Positions 43,050 to 51,861 of a stretch of 61,094 nucleotides of DNA are shown here, in pieces (the first letter of the stretch is position 1; every line of letters begins with the position of its first letter). This DNA comes from QNZT01 sp964573205. GTDB taxonomy: Bacteria > Campylobacterota > Campylobacteria > Campylobacterales > QNZT01. The translations under genes and the position numbers were made by a program. The DNA lies in contig CAZNIT010000046.1 of assembly GCA_964573205.1 (NCBI GenBank), positions 1 through 61,094 on the forward strand, given 5' to 3'. A model generated the notes under the pieces. That model was not told the DNA's origin. It searched no databases and saw nothing but the letters and a program-made list of their open reading frames with translations.

Positions 43050-44006
43050 ATGAAATATATTGTACTTTTACCTATTTTACTGGCTTCTACACTCTTTGCG
43101 GTAAACGAATCGACACAAGAAGGAGCATCAAAAGCGAAAAACAATAGTCCCGTTTTTATAAAACTCGATACGAATAAAGATGAAAAAATATCTCTTAAAG
43201 AGATACATGATTATAAAGTCGAAATAGATATCAAGAGAATGAAAAAACAGGTGGAAGATACATTTAAAAAATGTGACAAAAACCAAGACGGTAAAATCTC
43301 AAAAGAGGAGACTTCGTTAAAAAAGAACGATGAGGATGATTTCAACTCGGACTGCAGATTACCCACAATAGTACTTGATACGATGGATCAAAACCAGGAT
43401 GGCTTTTTGGATAAAAAAGAAGCTATGGACAATATACGACCGTCTGTATCACAAAGATCGAAAATCGCAAAACAGATGCGCCGAAAACTAAAAGAGAAAG
43501 AAGAGAAGATTAGAGCAAAATATATCGTAAAGAGATTTGAGATGTGCGACAAAGATAAAGACGAACTGCTAACTTTAAGAGAAGCCACATCAAGAGTCTG
43601 CGGATACGACTCCGATACGTTCGACGAACTTGATAAAAATCTCGATGAATTATTGAGCTTTGATGAGATGAGCGCAAAAAGAGATCAGAAAAAAGCTTTG
43701 AAAAAAGAGTTAAGAAGCAAATCGTTTCAAGAGGCTTCACCTTTAAAAAAATTCTCTATGGCGATATATCTATGCGACAGTGACGACGACGGACTGCTTA
43801 GTCAAAATGAAGCTTTTCATGCAGACTGCTCCATAGAGAGCCGAATATTTAAAAAATACGATTTCAATCAAGACGGCTTTATAGACAGAGATGAAAACGC
43901 GATGGTTTACGAATCGAAATCTTTTGAAAAATATGACAAAAATCATGACGGTTTCTTAGATAAAGAGGAGTTTTTAAAATCTCGATATAAAAAACTAAAC
44001 CTATGA
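43050..44006 (+). CDS. Exported protein with eight EF-hand motifs
   Basis: A 318-residue protein with a signal peptide (MKYIVLLPILLASTLFA). Eight 12-residue EF-hand loops with Asp at position 1 and Glu at position 12 start at about residues 40, 76, 113, 167, 195, 243, 271 and 296 (e.g. DKNQDGKISKEE, DKNHDGFLDKEE). Loops 1, 4 and 5 have Glu instead of Gly at position 6 and may bind less tightly. Three loops are preceded by a Cys and followed by another Cys (75/102, 166/184, 242/260), suggesting disulfides. Likely a periplasmic or surface calcium-binding protein. It is monocistronic and ends 6 nt before the convergent K+ channel gene. Confidence 0.85.
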   Translation: MKYIVLLPILLASTLFAVNESTQEGASKAKNNSPVFIKLDTNKDEKISLKEIHDYKVEIDIKRMKKQVEDTFKKCDKNQDGKISKEETSLKKNDEDDFNSDCRLPTIVLDTMDQNQDGFLDKKEAMDNIRPSVSQRSKIAKQMRRKLKEKEEKIRAKYIVKRFEMCDKDKDELLTLREATSRVCGYDSDTFDELDKNLDELLSFDEMSAKRDQKKALKKELRSKSFQEASPLKKFSMAIYLCDSDDDGLLSQNEAFHADCSIESRIFKKYDFNQDGFIDRDENAMVYESKSFEKYDKNHDGFLDKEEFLKSRYKKLNL

Positions 44007-44012
44007 ATATAA

Positions 44013-45035
44013 CTAAATAAAAGATATCATCTTATCGGCTCTATACTTTATCAAAGCTCCGTTTAAGATTTTGTCGTTTAAAGAGGGCATGAGATTGAAC
44101 CGTTTTTGATCAGGGTTTTTATACCCTTCGGCTATCGCTTCATGATCTAGTACCATAACAGCTATCTCTCTCCAAGTTTTACTCTCTCCCTCATATTTAA
44201 AATTGTACTGAGTGCCTCGCGTCTCGTTCGAGAAAATTGCATTGTTTAACTCTATGGCTCCGGTATCCAGTATCTCTTGGGCTAAAATATTCGGCGTTGT
44301 AACATCCACTACGGTATCGGCTTTTACCGTATCAAAAAGGGTACCGTCTCGGCGTACTTTTTCTATGATGACCTCTACGGCGGGATTTATCCGCTTTATC
44401 ACCGCACATGCAGAGGTAGAGAAATCATCCGACTCTATTTTGTTTGGATTATTGGCAAGTATTAGTACTTTTTTAACTGTATGGATATTTGCCTTGAGTA
44501 GGATATTTTTATCCGATGCTAAACCTTTGATAAATGAGACACCATACTCATCCATCCAAGCCTCTTTTTCATCCAAAATATTATTAACATTGACGATAAC
44601 CGACTCTTTGAATCTAGCGTCGTCTCTTAACTCGCTTACAAGTTCACTCATCTTTTCACTACCCGCATACCCGACGATCAACAAATCGACATCTTTTTTC
44701 ATGGCAATTAAACCTTTTAATTTTTTTGTATTAAACTCGATTATAAAATCAGCGACTTTCCCCAAAAATATACCCAAAACCGCTATACTGAAAATCATAT
44801 AAAATGTCACCAGTATCTTACCGGCGCTGCTTTTTGGCGAGAGGTCGCCGTATCCGACGGTCGTAGCGGTCGTGATGATATAGTAATAAGTATCGACAAC
44901 GGAATACTCTTCATAAAAGATCATAAACAGCGCAAATATGACGGAAACGCCGACAAACAACAGCAGTAAAAAAAACGATCCTTTAAAATGCGAATTTTTT
45001 AAGATCTTGCCGATTATATTCTTAAAAAAATACAC
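44013..45035 (-). CDS. Two-helix potassium channel with RCK domain
   Basis: A 340-residue protein with two membrane helices (about 20-42 and 75-100) around a pore loop containing the K+ selectivity filter (TTATTVGYGDLSPKS). The cytosolic part is a Rossmann-type RCK/TrkA-N domain (DLLIVGYAGSEKMSELVSEL, where the usual GxGxxG is replaced by G-Y-A-G-S), then a TrkA-C-like C-terminus. Such channels are tetramers or octamers gated by ligands such as Ca2+ or nucleotides; the ligand here is unknown. Confidence 0.9.
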   Translation of the reverse strand: MYFFKNIIGKILKNSHFKGSFFLLLLFVGVSVIFALFMIFYEEYSVVDTYYYIITTATTVGYGDLSPKSSAGKILVTFYMIFSIAVLGIFLGKVADFIIEFNTKKLKGLIAMKKDVDLLIVGYAGSEKMSELVSELRDDARFKESVIVNVNNILDEKEAWMDEYGVSFIKGLASDKNILLKANIHTVKKVLILANNPNKIESDDFSTSACAVIKRINPAVEVIIEKVRRDGTLFDTVKADTVVDVTTPNILAQEILDTGAIELNNAIFSNETRGTQYNFKYEGESKTWREIAVMVLDHEAIAEGYKNPDQKRFNLMPSLNDKILNGALIKYRADKMISFI

Positions 45036-45064
45036 CCGAACCGCTCCTTATAAATTATGATCAC

Positions 45065-45508
45065 TCACACAACGAACATCATCTTGGCAAGAACCACGAT
45101 AATCATACCCAAAACCAAAGCCGCTTTGTGAAAATGCTTCGCCATAAACGGATTTTGACTCTTTTTTAACATACGCATCGTTAACGAATAGACAATCCCC
45201 GAAGCTATAATAAAAGCTAAAACGACTTTTATCATAAGAATTTTTTGCAAAGGAGTCTCAAGCAGAGTGTGAGAAGAGTTTATATATTTCGATAACATAA
45301 ATCCTCCCGAGAGAATCAACACCAAAACCGAAGGCGGATAAATTTTTCGCGAGCGTGCTGAAATAGCCTCTTTGATCTTTTTATAAGTCTCTACATCAAA
45401 TCGACTCTTCAAAACAGAAAGTACCGCGACATCCGCAAAAACAAAACCTATAAAGATAATCGCCAAGATAAGATGAACAATATGCGCCGCCAAATATGTA
45501 TCTGCCAT
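45065..45508 (-). CDS. CopD/DUF2269-like four-helix membrane protein
   Basis: A 147-residue polytopic membrane protein with four helices (about 5-28, 57-75, 88-110, 125-145). The first helix contains HIVHLILAIIFIG, and the third-fourth region has an Arg/Lys-rich turn plus HFHKAALVLG, where His residues could bind haem or copper. The nearest family I can suggest is CopD-like or a small cytochrome-b-like membrane protein. The call rests on helix layout and His positions only. Monocistronic, downstream of a short gap. Confidence 0.55.
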   Translation of the reverse strand: MADTYLAAHIVHLILAIIFIGFVFADVAVLSVLKSRFDVETYKKIKEAISARSRKIYPPSVLVLILSGGFMLSKYINSSHTLLETPLQKILMIKVVLAFIIASGIVYSLTMRMLKKSQNPFMAKHFHKAALVLGMIIVVLAKMMFVV

Positions 45509-45591
45509 ATAAAACCTTTTTTGTCTTAATTGTAACTCAAATCATTTAAATAAAACTAAAAGATTATTATCGGCGGCTCATATTCGTAGTT

Positions 45592-45978
45592 CTACCTCAA
45601 AAGGCGAACTCTCTTCCAGTTCGGTTTTGCGTAGCGGATATTTTCGTTTTGATTTATTCGTGAGCATAACTCGACTATATCGACATTTTCTTTTAAACGA
45701 AAAAGCGCCGTATTTAAACTTTTATTCGTATATTTTATAAACTCGAGGTTGTACTTTTTGGCTATATATTTTATATTTTCGTTTTTACCGAAACTTATAT
45801 ATATAACCGAGTTCTCCTCATATCTTTGACCGTTTTTTAGATAAGTTTTCGACTTATCCGCTACGCTTCTACCGCTTTTAAGTGGGATAAAACTTTGAGT
45901 TTTACCATTTGGATATATTAGATCCACGGCAAATAGATTCGTCATAAGAATTAATGTTACAATCGTTTTATTTATCAT
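45592..45978 (-). CDS. Secreted subtilase-prodomain-like protein
   Basis: A 128-residue protein with a signal peptide (MINKTIVTLILMTNLFAVDL) and no lipobox. Residues about 65-128 match the pattern of a subtilisin-type propeptide: a beta strand (NTALFRLKENVDIVELCSRI) and the closing sequence NENIRYAKPNWKRVR, the counterpart of the usual V-x-Y-A-x-P-N that precedes the mature protease. Its gene lies directly behind the subtilase gene and overlaps it by 11 nt. It may act in trans as intramolecular-chaperone or inhibitor. This is inference from motif and position; a frameshifted fusion is unlikely because it has its own signal peptide. Confidence 0.7.
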   Translation of the reverse strand: MINKTIVTLILMTNLFAVDLIYPNGKTQSFIPLKSGRSVADKSKTYLKNGQRYEENSVIYISFGKNENIKYIAKKYNLEFIKYTNKSLNTALFRLKENVDIVELCSRINQNENIRYAKPNWKRVRLLR

Positions 45979-47641
45979 TTTTATGTCCGTAAAATGTAAT
46001 TTCGGCTTCCATAAGACGACCGGTATGATTTTTCATAAGATCTGCTATATTCAAAACCCATTTTCCTTTCATTCTCTCTTCGTAAAACTCTATGGAAGAG
46101 AACGACCATGGGAAATATCTATCTTTCATAATCGTTCGGCCGTATGCAAGGGTCGATTTCGTCGATGAGGGCGATTGAAGCTCGATTTTCAAATCTCCGC
46201 TATATTCGTGATCCGTTTTTATACTCACTCTTACATATTCTACGATCATATCCTCTTGCATCTCAAAAAAGAGTTCAACTCCGCTATCGTCGTTATCTGG
46301 TATAGTAAGATTCATATCCTCAACTCCCAAACTAAAAATCTCCTCTTTAGGCATAGATTTATAATCTCTCGCCATATTCACGGCCTTTGCCGCATTTACC
46401 AACCCGAATCCATAATACTTACTATACCAATGTCTTGCACCGTTTTTTTGCCATGACGAGTTAGCGGCGTCTATTCTTTTTGATGTTTTGATCAAAATAT
46501 CTTTGACATCTCTATATGAGAGATTTTTATTCGCTTCAAGCATCAGTGCAACCACTCCGGATACCATAGGAACGGCGGCGGAAGTACCGTTCATGATATT
46601 CGTATAGTCGTATGTTTCATTTCCTTTTATATCAAAATGCTCACCGCTATAGCTATCGTAACCGTACTCGGGAGTTGTCAAATCTGTCGTAACTATCATT
46701 TTATCGCCCATTCTCCCGCCGCCGCCAGGTGCTACCGCCAAGAGATTCGTTCCGAAGTTGCTATATAAAGCTATTTTCGCATCATCCGTAACGGCTCCTA
46801 TGGGCAAAGTATATCTGGAGTTTAAAACCGAGCTGAGATTCGTATTTGATCTCTCATTTCCGGCGGCAAAGATATAAACGATCGGATCACTCTTCATCTT
46901 CTGCTCTATGGCATCAAGAACTATCATATCATCATCCAAACCGTTCCCAAGATCGTTCCCCCAACTGTTTGAAGATATATCCACACCTTTATAAAGCATC
47001 GCATCTTCAAAAGAGCTGTCTTTTGGATCGGAAAAGACATTCAATCCAACCAAAGAAGCCTCGGGAGCGACACCGCTTACGCCGATCTCATTTTGAACGG
47101 CGGCAATTATTCCGCAAACCGCCGTTCCGTGAGCTTCATCTATAAAAGGACTTTGTATCTCCTCTTTTGTTACCGAAGGATCAGAACTTTTAGTCGCATA
47201 GCAATATGAGAGATTAAAATCTATATTTTTTAAAAGGTCTTGATGTTTTACATCTATACCGGTATCTACAACAGCTATTTTTACACCTTTACCTCTATAA
47301 TCTCTCCAAACTTGTGAGACATTTATATCCGCATCGGTCGTATTGTTTATATGCCACTGTTTTTTATAAAGAGGATCGGATGGAATGAAAATTTCCGATG
47401 AGACAACCTTGTTCAATCTATCGGTGATATCTTGAGCTTGGCTTGATGAACCGTTTACAGGCTTTGTTTTATTGATCTCAGGCTTTTGGGATAGTGATAC
47501 TTCATGATAAATAGACGATTTTGACCTTGGATCATTCGAATTACCGCATCCGCTATTTACAACTGCGATCAATAAAACCAAACTTTGCAGAAAAAACGAA
47601 GACTTGTTAAAAGTCTTCGTTTGAATTTTTAAAATACTCAT
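45968..47641 (-). CDS. Subtilisin-like lipoprotein protease with P-domain
   Basis: A 557-residue S8 peptidase. The precursor has a lipobox in VAVVNSGCGNS (Cys 32), so it is membrane-anchored. After a short Ser-rich spacer the sequence goes straight to the mature-start motif SDPLYKKQWHINN (about 88). The catalytic triad is intact: Asp126 in VVDTGID, His171 in AHGTAVCG, Ser354 in MNGTSAAVPMVSG, and Asn262 in FAAGNE forms the oxyanion hole. A C-terminal P-domain of proprotein-convertase type follows (about 440-553, EYVRVSIKTDHEYSGDLKI, GKWVLNIADLMKNHTG). The usual N-terminal propeptide is absent and a prodomain-like protein is encoded next. Third gene of the operon, 2 nt after the preceding lipoprotein gene. 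Confidence 0.92.
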   Translation of the reverse strand: MSILKIQTKTFNKSSFFLQSLVLLIAVVNSGCGNSNDPRSKSSIYHEVSLSQKPEINKTKPVNGSSSQAQDITDRLNKVVSSEIFIPSDPLYKKQWHINNTTDADINVSQVWRDYRGKGVKIAVVDTGIDVKHQDLLKNIDFNLSYCYATKSSDPSVTKEEIQSPFIDEAHGTAVCGIIAAVQNEIGVSGVAPEASLVGLNVFSDPKDSSFEDAMLYKGVDISSNSWGNDLGNGLDDDMIVLDAIEQKMKSDPIVYIFAAGNERSNTNLSSVLNSRYTLPIGAVTDDAKIALYSNFGTNLLAVAPGGGGRMGDKMIVTTDLTTPEYGYDSYSGEHFDIKGNETYDYTNIMNGTSAAVPMVSGVVALMLEANKNLSYRDVKDILIKTSKRIDAANSSWQKNGARHWYSKYYGFGLVNAAKAVNMARDYKSMPKEEIFSLGVEDMNLTIPDNDDSGVELFFEMQEDMIVEYVRVSIKTDHEYSGDLKIELQSPSSTKSTLAYGRTIMKDRYFPWSFSSIEFYEERMKGKWVLNIADLMKNHTGRLMEAEITFYGHKNDK

Positions 47642-47643
47642 AG

Positions 47644-50600
47644 CTATTGATTTGCGACCGTTTTGATAAACAGTCTCGATACCAATGCATCGGAAGCTAC
47701 ATAATCACCGTACGCCGAAAGACCTACGACATCTATACGATAGATCGTATCGTTTGCGAGATTGTCGAAAGTAAGCGTCGCACTCATCGGGTTATCCGGA
47801 TTTACCTGAACCGAAAGCGCAGCATTTTGTACCGGATTGCCATCTTGATCGAAAATTTTGAAATTCGCTTCGCTAATGGATGCGGGATCCATCTGGAAAT
47901 TGAATACGAGAGAATTGACACCGTTTCCGACTACACTATAAAGCTCGGCTGTTTTGGGTGCGAATGCCATATATTCGAAACTTTTTTCATACTCTTTTTC
48001 TTGCGAATTAAACAGATATGTCAAATTGATATTGGCTTTGATATCACCGTACATATTATTTGTTAAAGGTTGAACGATTCTGTTGCCTTCAATCGTAAAC
48101 TGACCGTCACTTAATTTATCTCCATAGGAATAGACATTTACAAAACTTTTGTCAACATCTATCTTCACTCCATCCGCAACATTCAAATCGATCGTCATAA
48201 AATTACTATTTACATACATAGCTCTCATTTCATCGGTCGATCCCATCTGATAAACTTTGCTAAGATCAAACGCATAATTTTTATTTCCTAAAACGGCGTT
48301 TGAAGTTTCAAGAAGCACAGGCTCTATCGTATGCGAAAAGTTGGAAAGCTTTTGAACGCCAAAAGCCGACTGAATCGTTTTACCCTCTTTTAAAGAGATC
48401 GTATAAGTTTTAGAGACATTAAGTTCGTTCGCCAATTCAAAACCGACGCTGTTATAGTTCGAATCAACAAAAGTTATTGCAACTTGGTTTCCGTCACTAT
48501 CTTTTACCTCAAAAGCGATATCGCTTATCTCAGTCTTGTTGACATCGGTATATGTCACGATATCCGACATATTCATCATGCGGTTAAACTCAACGACGAC
48601 AAATTTATTTTTAGCCGAAAGGGTATGAACGGACTCAACTTTTACGGGTATAAAATCGGGACTCACACTTTGTGTAAATATTTTAGGAGCGGTCAATAAA
48701 TCGGCTCTTTGAATCTCACTCTCGGTTGACGGGTTAAAAAACTTTAAAACAGTTCCGTCATCTTTTGTCAAAGAAAATTCGATCAGACTATAAATCGGTC
48801 TTGGAAGCTCGAATATCAAATCTCCGTACATCGGCTGATCGATAGATTGGATATCCATATCGCCCGATGTATTTGCATCGCCGTCCGTACTGCTGCCGAC
48901 ACCTTCGTAAAAGTCCATATTTACTCTATACTCTTTACCATCCATTACAACTTTTAAAACTTCCGGATTGACAAACGGTGCGTTTGAGCGTACATGAAAA
49001 AGTATGGCGTCTCTTCCGCCGTTATCATCAACCCAAAAATCAAGCTCGCCGATAGGTTTGGTTACAAGCTGCTTCGAAAGCTTCAAAGCCGAATATCCGC
49101 TATCCGAAAAATCTTGAGAAAAATCGACGGTAGCGGTATAAGTGGTATTATAATCTACGAAAAAGTGTGCGTTGACACCGTTTTTGTAACTATTATCCAT
49201 CTCATCCCAATGTCCGCTAGGTCTTAATATACAATTTTGTGTATTATTTTGCATATAACGCGAACTGATATCCCACATCGTATTTTGATCCACCTCAACC
49301 GGTACTTCTTTACCCCCTTCATCGGTAACGGTAATATATTTGGGTAGATTTTGAGCGAATTCAAATCTCTCATTTTCAAATCTACTCCAACAACTCTCGT
49401 ATGAAGGTATATTTCCAAGAGGTACTTCTACATCAAGAGACATAAAAGCTTGCGCTCCGTCGGAGAATAGACGCATATCTTTTATAAGCGATGTTGTCGT
49501 TGCGGCATTTTGATTCTTTTGAGTCATAGTTGAAAAACTTACAAGCGGCTTACCAGCTTCAAATCCTCTTGGCATGACAATCCCCGAGAGTCCGCTTACA
49601 TCGTCAAACGAAACTTCGTAGTTGGTATCCGGATCTATAGTAAAAGCGACCACAACTTCAACACCGTTGCTATCATTTAGGAAAAACAGTTTTCTTGTCG
49701 GATGAGTCGCATCCGGAGTATTTATATCTCCAAAACTTGTAACTCTCAAATGATTTCGCATAAACTCTTTTTCAGCATCGCTCAATCCGCCGAATACGAA
49801 AAATTTTACCTTATGTTCGAAGTTTTGAGGATTTACGAAAAGATTTTGTTTATACATTTCATCTATAAAAAGCATTTTCACAGGCGCGGTAAACTCAGTA
49901 CTTTTAGAAGGTATCTCTTCGCCGTCGAGAGTTTTGTAACCGGCCGCGGTAACTTTGTATTTGTGCAACGGTTTTAATCCGTCAAATTCAAACGCAATAG
50001 TTCTTTCTCCGTAATAGTCGTTATCATCCGGCATTACGACTTTAACCGAAGCCGAAGGATCGCTCAAATCATCGATCGTTATTTTTCCGCTATCTTTTCG
50101 CACTCCGACATTAAACTCCGCACGGAGATATCCGCTAAAGAGTTCGTCAAGATTATGAGGCGATAGTGATCTAATTGTCGGCGTCAATGTCGTAAAAGTA
50201 CTCTCCTTTACTAAAGGATTGCCAAATATATCTTTCGCTTCCACTTTCATAGTATATGTTTTTCCATATGCCAGATCCGCTTTTGCAATCGAGATTATCC
50301 CGTAAGATCCGTCGTAAAAGTCGTACGGTTCATTTGTCATATCGTACGGATACTTTTGATCTACGGAAAAATTGCTCGAAGAAAATTCGATATCACCTTT
50401 TTGATATACTTTGGTATCCATACCGTCGCTTAGAGTGATTTTTACCGATGAGGGATCAAGTTCGCCGATATTCGTAACATTTACATAAAGCTTCTCATTT
50501 AACGAAACTTCTTCTCTTCCATTTTGAGGATAGATATCGTTTATCGATGTCTTATCAAAAGCCAATCTATTTTCAAAACTCTTAACCTCACCCGCAACCG

Positions 50601-51849
50601 CTTTTTGAGCGTTACTCAATTCGACTACATACTCGACTCCGGTTTTATAGTTTCCAAACAAAGCAAGTTCGTTATCTTTTATCCATACCGCTTTGATACC
50701 GAGCGAACTTGTAGATCCTTTCTCTTTAACTAACGGGGTACCGAATGTCGCTTTCGTGCTGTCGTTCAAATCTTTCGGCAAAATAAAATCGATATATCTT
50801 GCACCGCCACCTCTTTCGTTTTTAACAAACGCCACCGAAACGGCATCCGCTTGAAATGTTTTAACGATATCGGCATCTAACATATCCGAAACGGAAGATG
50901 GGATCGTAAGAGTATAACTTCCGGCAGGTACGATCTCTTTTGTCCTAATTTTTGCTCTTTGGAAAAAATAATCATACTCTCTCTCGACATTATAGTTGTC
51001 AAATAATATATCCGTCTCGAACTCTTCACCGGCACTATTTTTCAATGTTACGGTTTCAGCTAATTTTTTAAGATCGACCTTACCCTTTATCTCGATACCT
51101 ATACCGTCATGATGGAGTTCTAAAACACCGTAATCAAGCGAAGTATCTATATGAAAAAGCTCTAATGTCGGAGTGATTAACGCAAGATCCTTCATACCCT
51201 GCTCCACACTTACATCTATCATTCCTTTGATATCCATACCGTTTCGATCTTCTCCCTCGTAACCTAGCTTGTAATTGCCCACCGGAATATTCGTAAGCTC
51301 GAAGTTTCCGTTTTCATCGGCCAAAGAGACGAAATCTTTACCTGGTATAAATACGACTTCTGCTCCTATGATCCGTCCTTTTAAAGAACCGGCGGCCTGA
51401 AGTACGAAATCAACCACTTTTTTAGTGCCTCTTTTTAGACTCACCCTTTGAATATCGCTCTTTGCAATTTCGTCATTTTGCGCATAGATCTGATATTCGC
51501 CGTCGCTAAGACCTGAGAGTGAATATACTCCGCTGGCATCCGTTGTAGTTTTATACACACTATTGTCATCGAGATTATAAGCTGTTACACTATACATCTC
51601 TTTTGTAAGAGTATGTGTATTTCTATCGTTTAAAGGTTTAGCATCAACCATGATCTTTCCTGTGATACTATTTAAACTTTTACTCACTTCGCTCTTTAAT
51701 ATCTCTGTTGTTTTGCTACTACTTTGACTTTGAACAGCTTTCGCATTACCGCCGGCTGTAGCAGGAGGGGTACTATCCCCGCATCCTGCAAATAAAACAG
51801 TAGCCAACGCAACTGAAATCGATACTTTTACTATTTTTTCATTTCTCAT
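47644..51849 (-). CDS. Large Ig-like repeat lipoprotein
   Basis: A 1,401-residue lipoprotein (lipobox LFAGCGDS, Cys 23). A Ser/Thr-rich spacer is followed by two CarboxypepD_reg-like beta domains (about 58-150, 152-225; e.g. TTDASGVYSLSGLSDGEYQI). Several Big_5-type bacterial Ig-like domains follow (e.g. IYPQNGREEVSLNEKLYV, SLSPHNLDELFSGYLRAEF, NKFVVVEFNRMMNM, NSLVFNFQMDPASISEANF). No enzymatic motif is visible. It looks like an extended surface structure, probably an adhesin or scaffold. Good AAAGGA ribosome-binding site. It follows the larger lipoprotein by 12 nt and precedes the subtilase by 2 nt. Confidence 0.85.
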   Translation of the reverse strand: MRNEKIVKVSISVALATVLFAGCGDSTPPATAGGNAKAVQSQSSSKTTEILKSEVSKSLNSITGKIMVDAKPLNDRNTHTLTKEMYSVTAYNLDDNSVYKTTTDASGVYSLSGLSDGEYQIYAQNDEIAKSDIQRVSLKRGTKKVVDFVLQAAGSLKGRIIGAEVVFIPGKDFVSLADENGNFELTNIPVGNYKLGYEGEDRNGMDIKGMIDVSVEQGMKDLALITPTLELFHIDTSLDYGVLELHHDGIGIEIKGKVDLKKLAETVTLKNSAGEEFETDILFDNYNVEREYDYFFQRAKIRTKEIVPAGSYTLTIPSSVSDMLDADIVKTFQADAVSVAFVKNERGGGARYIDFILPKDLNDSTKATFGTPLVKEKGSTSSLGIKAVWIKDNELALFGNYKTGVEYVVELSNAQKAVAGEVKSFENRLAFDKTSINDIYPQNGREEVSLNEKLYVNVTNIGELDPSSVKITLSDGMDTKVYQKGDIEFSSSNFSVDQKYPYDMTNEPYDFYDGSYGIISIAKADLAYGKTYTMKVEAKDIFGNPLVKESTFTTLTPTIRSLSPHNLDELFSGYLRAEFNVGVRKDSGKITIDDLSDPSASVKVVMPDDNDYYGERTIAFEFDGLKPLHKYKVTAAGYKTLDGEEIPSKSTEFTAPVKMLFIDEMYKQNLFVNPQNFEHKVKFFVFGGLSDAEKEFMRNHLRVTSFGDINTPDATHPTRKLFFLNDSNGVEVVVAFTIDPDTNYEVSFDDVSGLSGIVMPRGFEAGKPLVSFSTMTQKNQNAATTTSLIKDMRLFSDGAQAFMSLDVEVPLGNIPSYESCWSRFENERFEFAQNLPKYITVTDEGGKEVPVEVDQNTMWDISSRYMQNNTQNCILRPSGHWDEMDNSYKNGVNAHFFVDYNTTYTATVDFSQDFSDSGYSALKLSKQLVTKPIGELDFWVDDNGGRDAILFHVRSNAPFVNPEVLKVVMDGKEYRVNMDFYEGVGSSTDGDANTSGDMDIQSIDQPMYGDLIFELPRPIYSLIEFSLTKDDGTVLKFFNPSTESEIQRADLLTAPKIFTQSVSPDFIPVKVESVHTLSAKNKFVVVEFNRMMNMSDIVTYTDVNKTEISDIAFEVKDSDGNQVAITFVDSNYNSVGFELANELNVSKTYTISLKEGKTIQSAFGVQKLSNFSHTIEPVLLETSNAVLGNKNYAFDLSKVYQMGSTDEMRAMYVNSNFMTIDLNVADGVKIDVDKSFVNVYSYGDKLSDGQFTIEGNRIVQPLTNNMYGDIKANINLTYLFNSQEKEYEKSFEYMAFAPKTAELYSVVGNGVNSLVFNFQMDPASISEANFKIFDQDGNPVQNAALSVQVNPDNPMSATLTFDNLANDTIYRIDVVGLSAYGDYVASDALVSRLFIKTVANQ

Positions 51850-51861
51850 TTTTGCATCCTT

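Noticed and set aside
45592..45978. Pseudogene fragment or frameshifted end of the subtilase
   Set aside because: The subtilase P-domain is complete, and the small ORF has its own start and signal peptide.
45592..47641. Toxin-antitoxin pair
   Set aside because: Both products are exported and the large one is an intact S8 protease; no TA family motif is seen.
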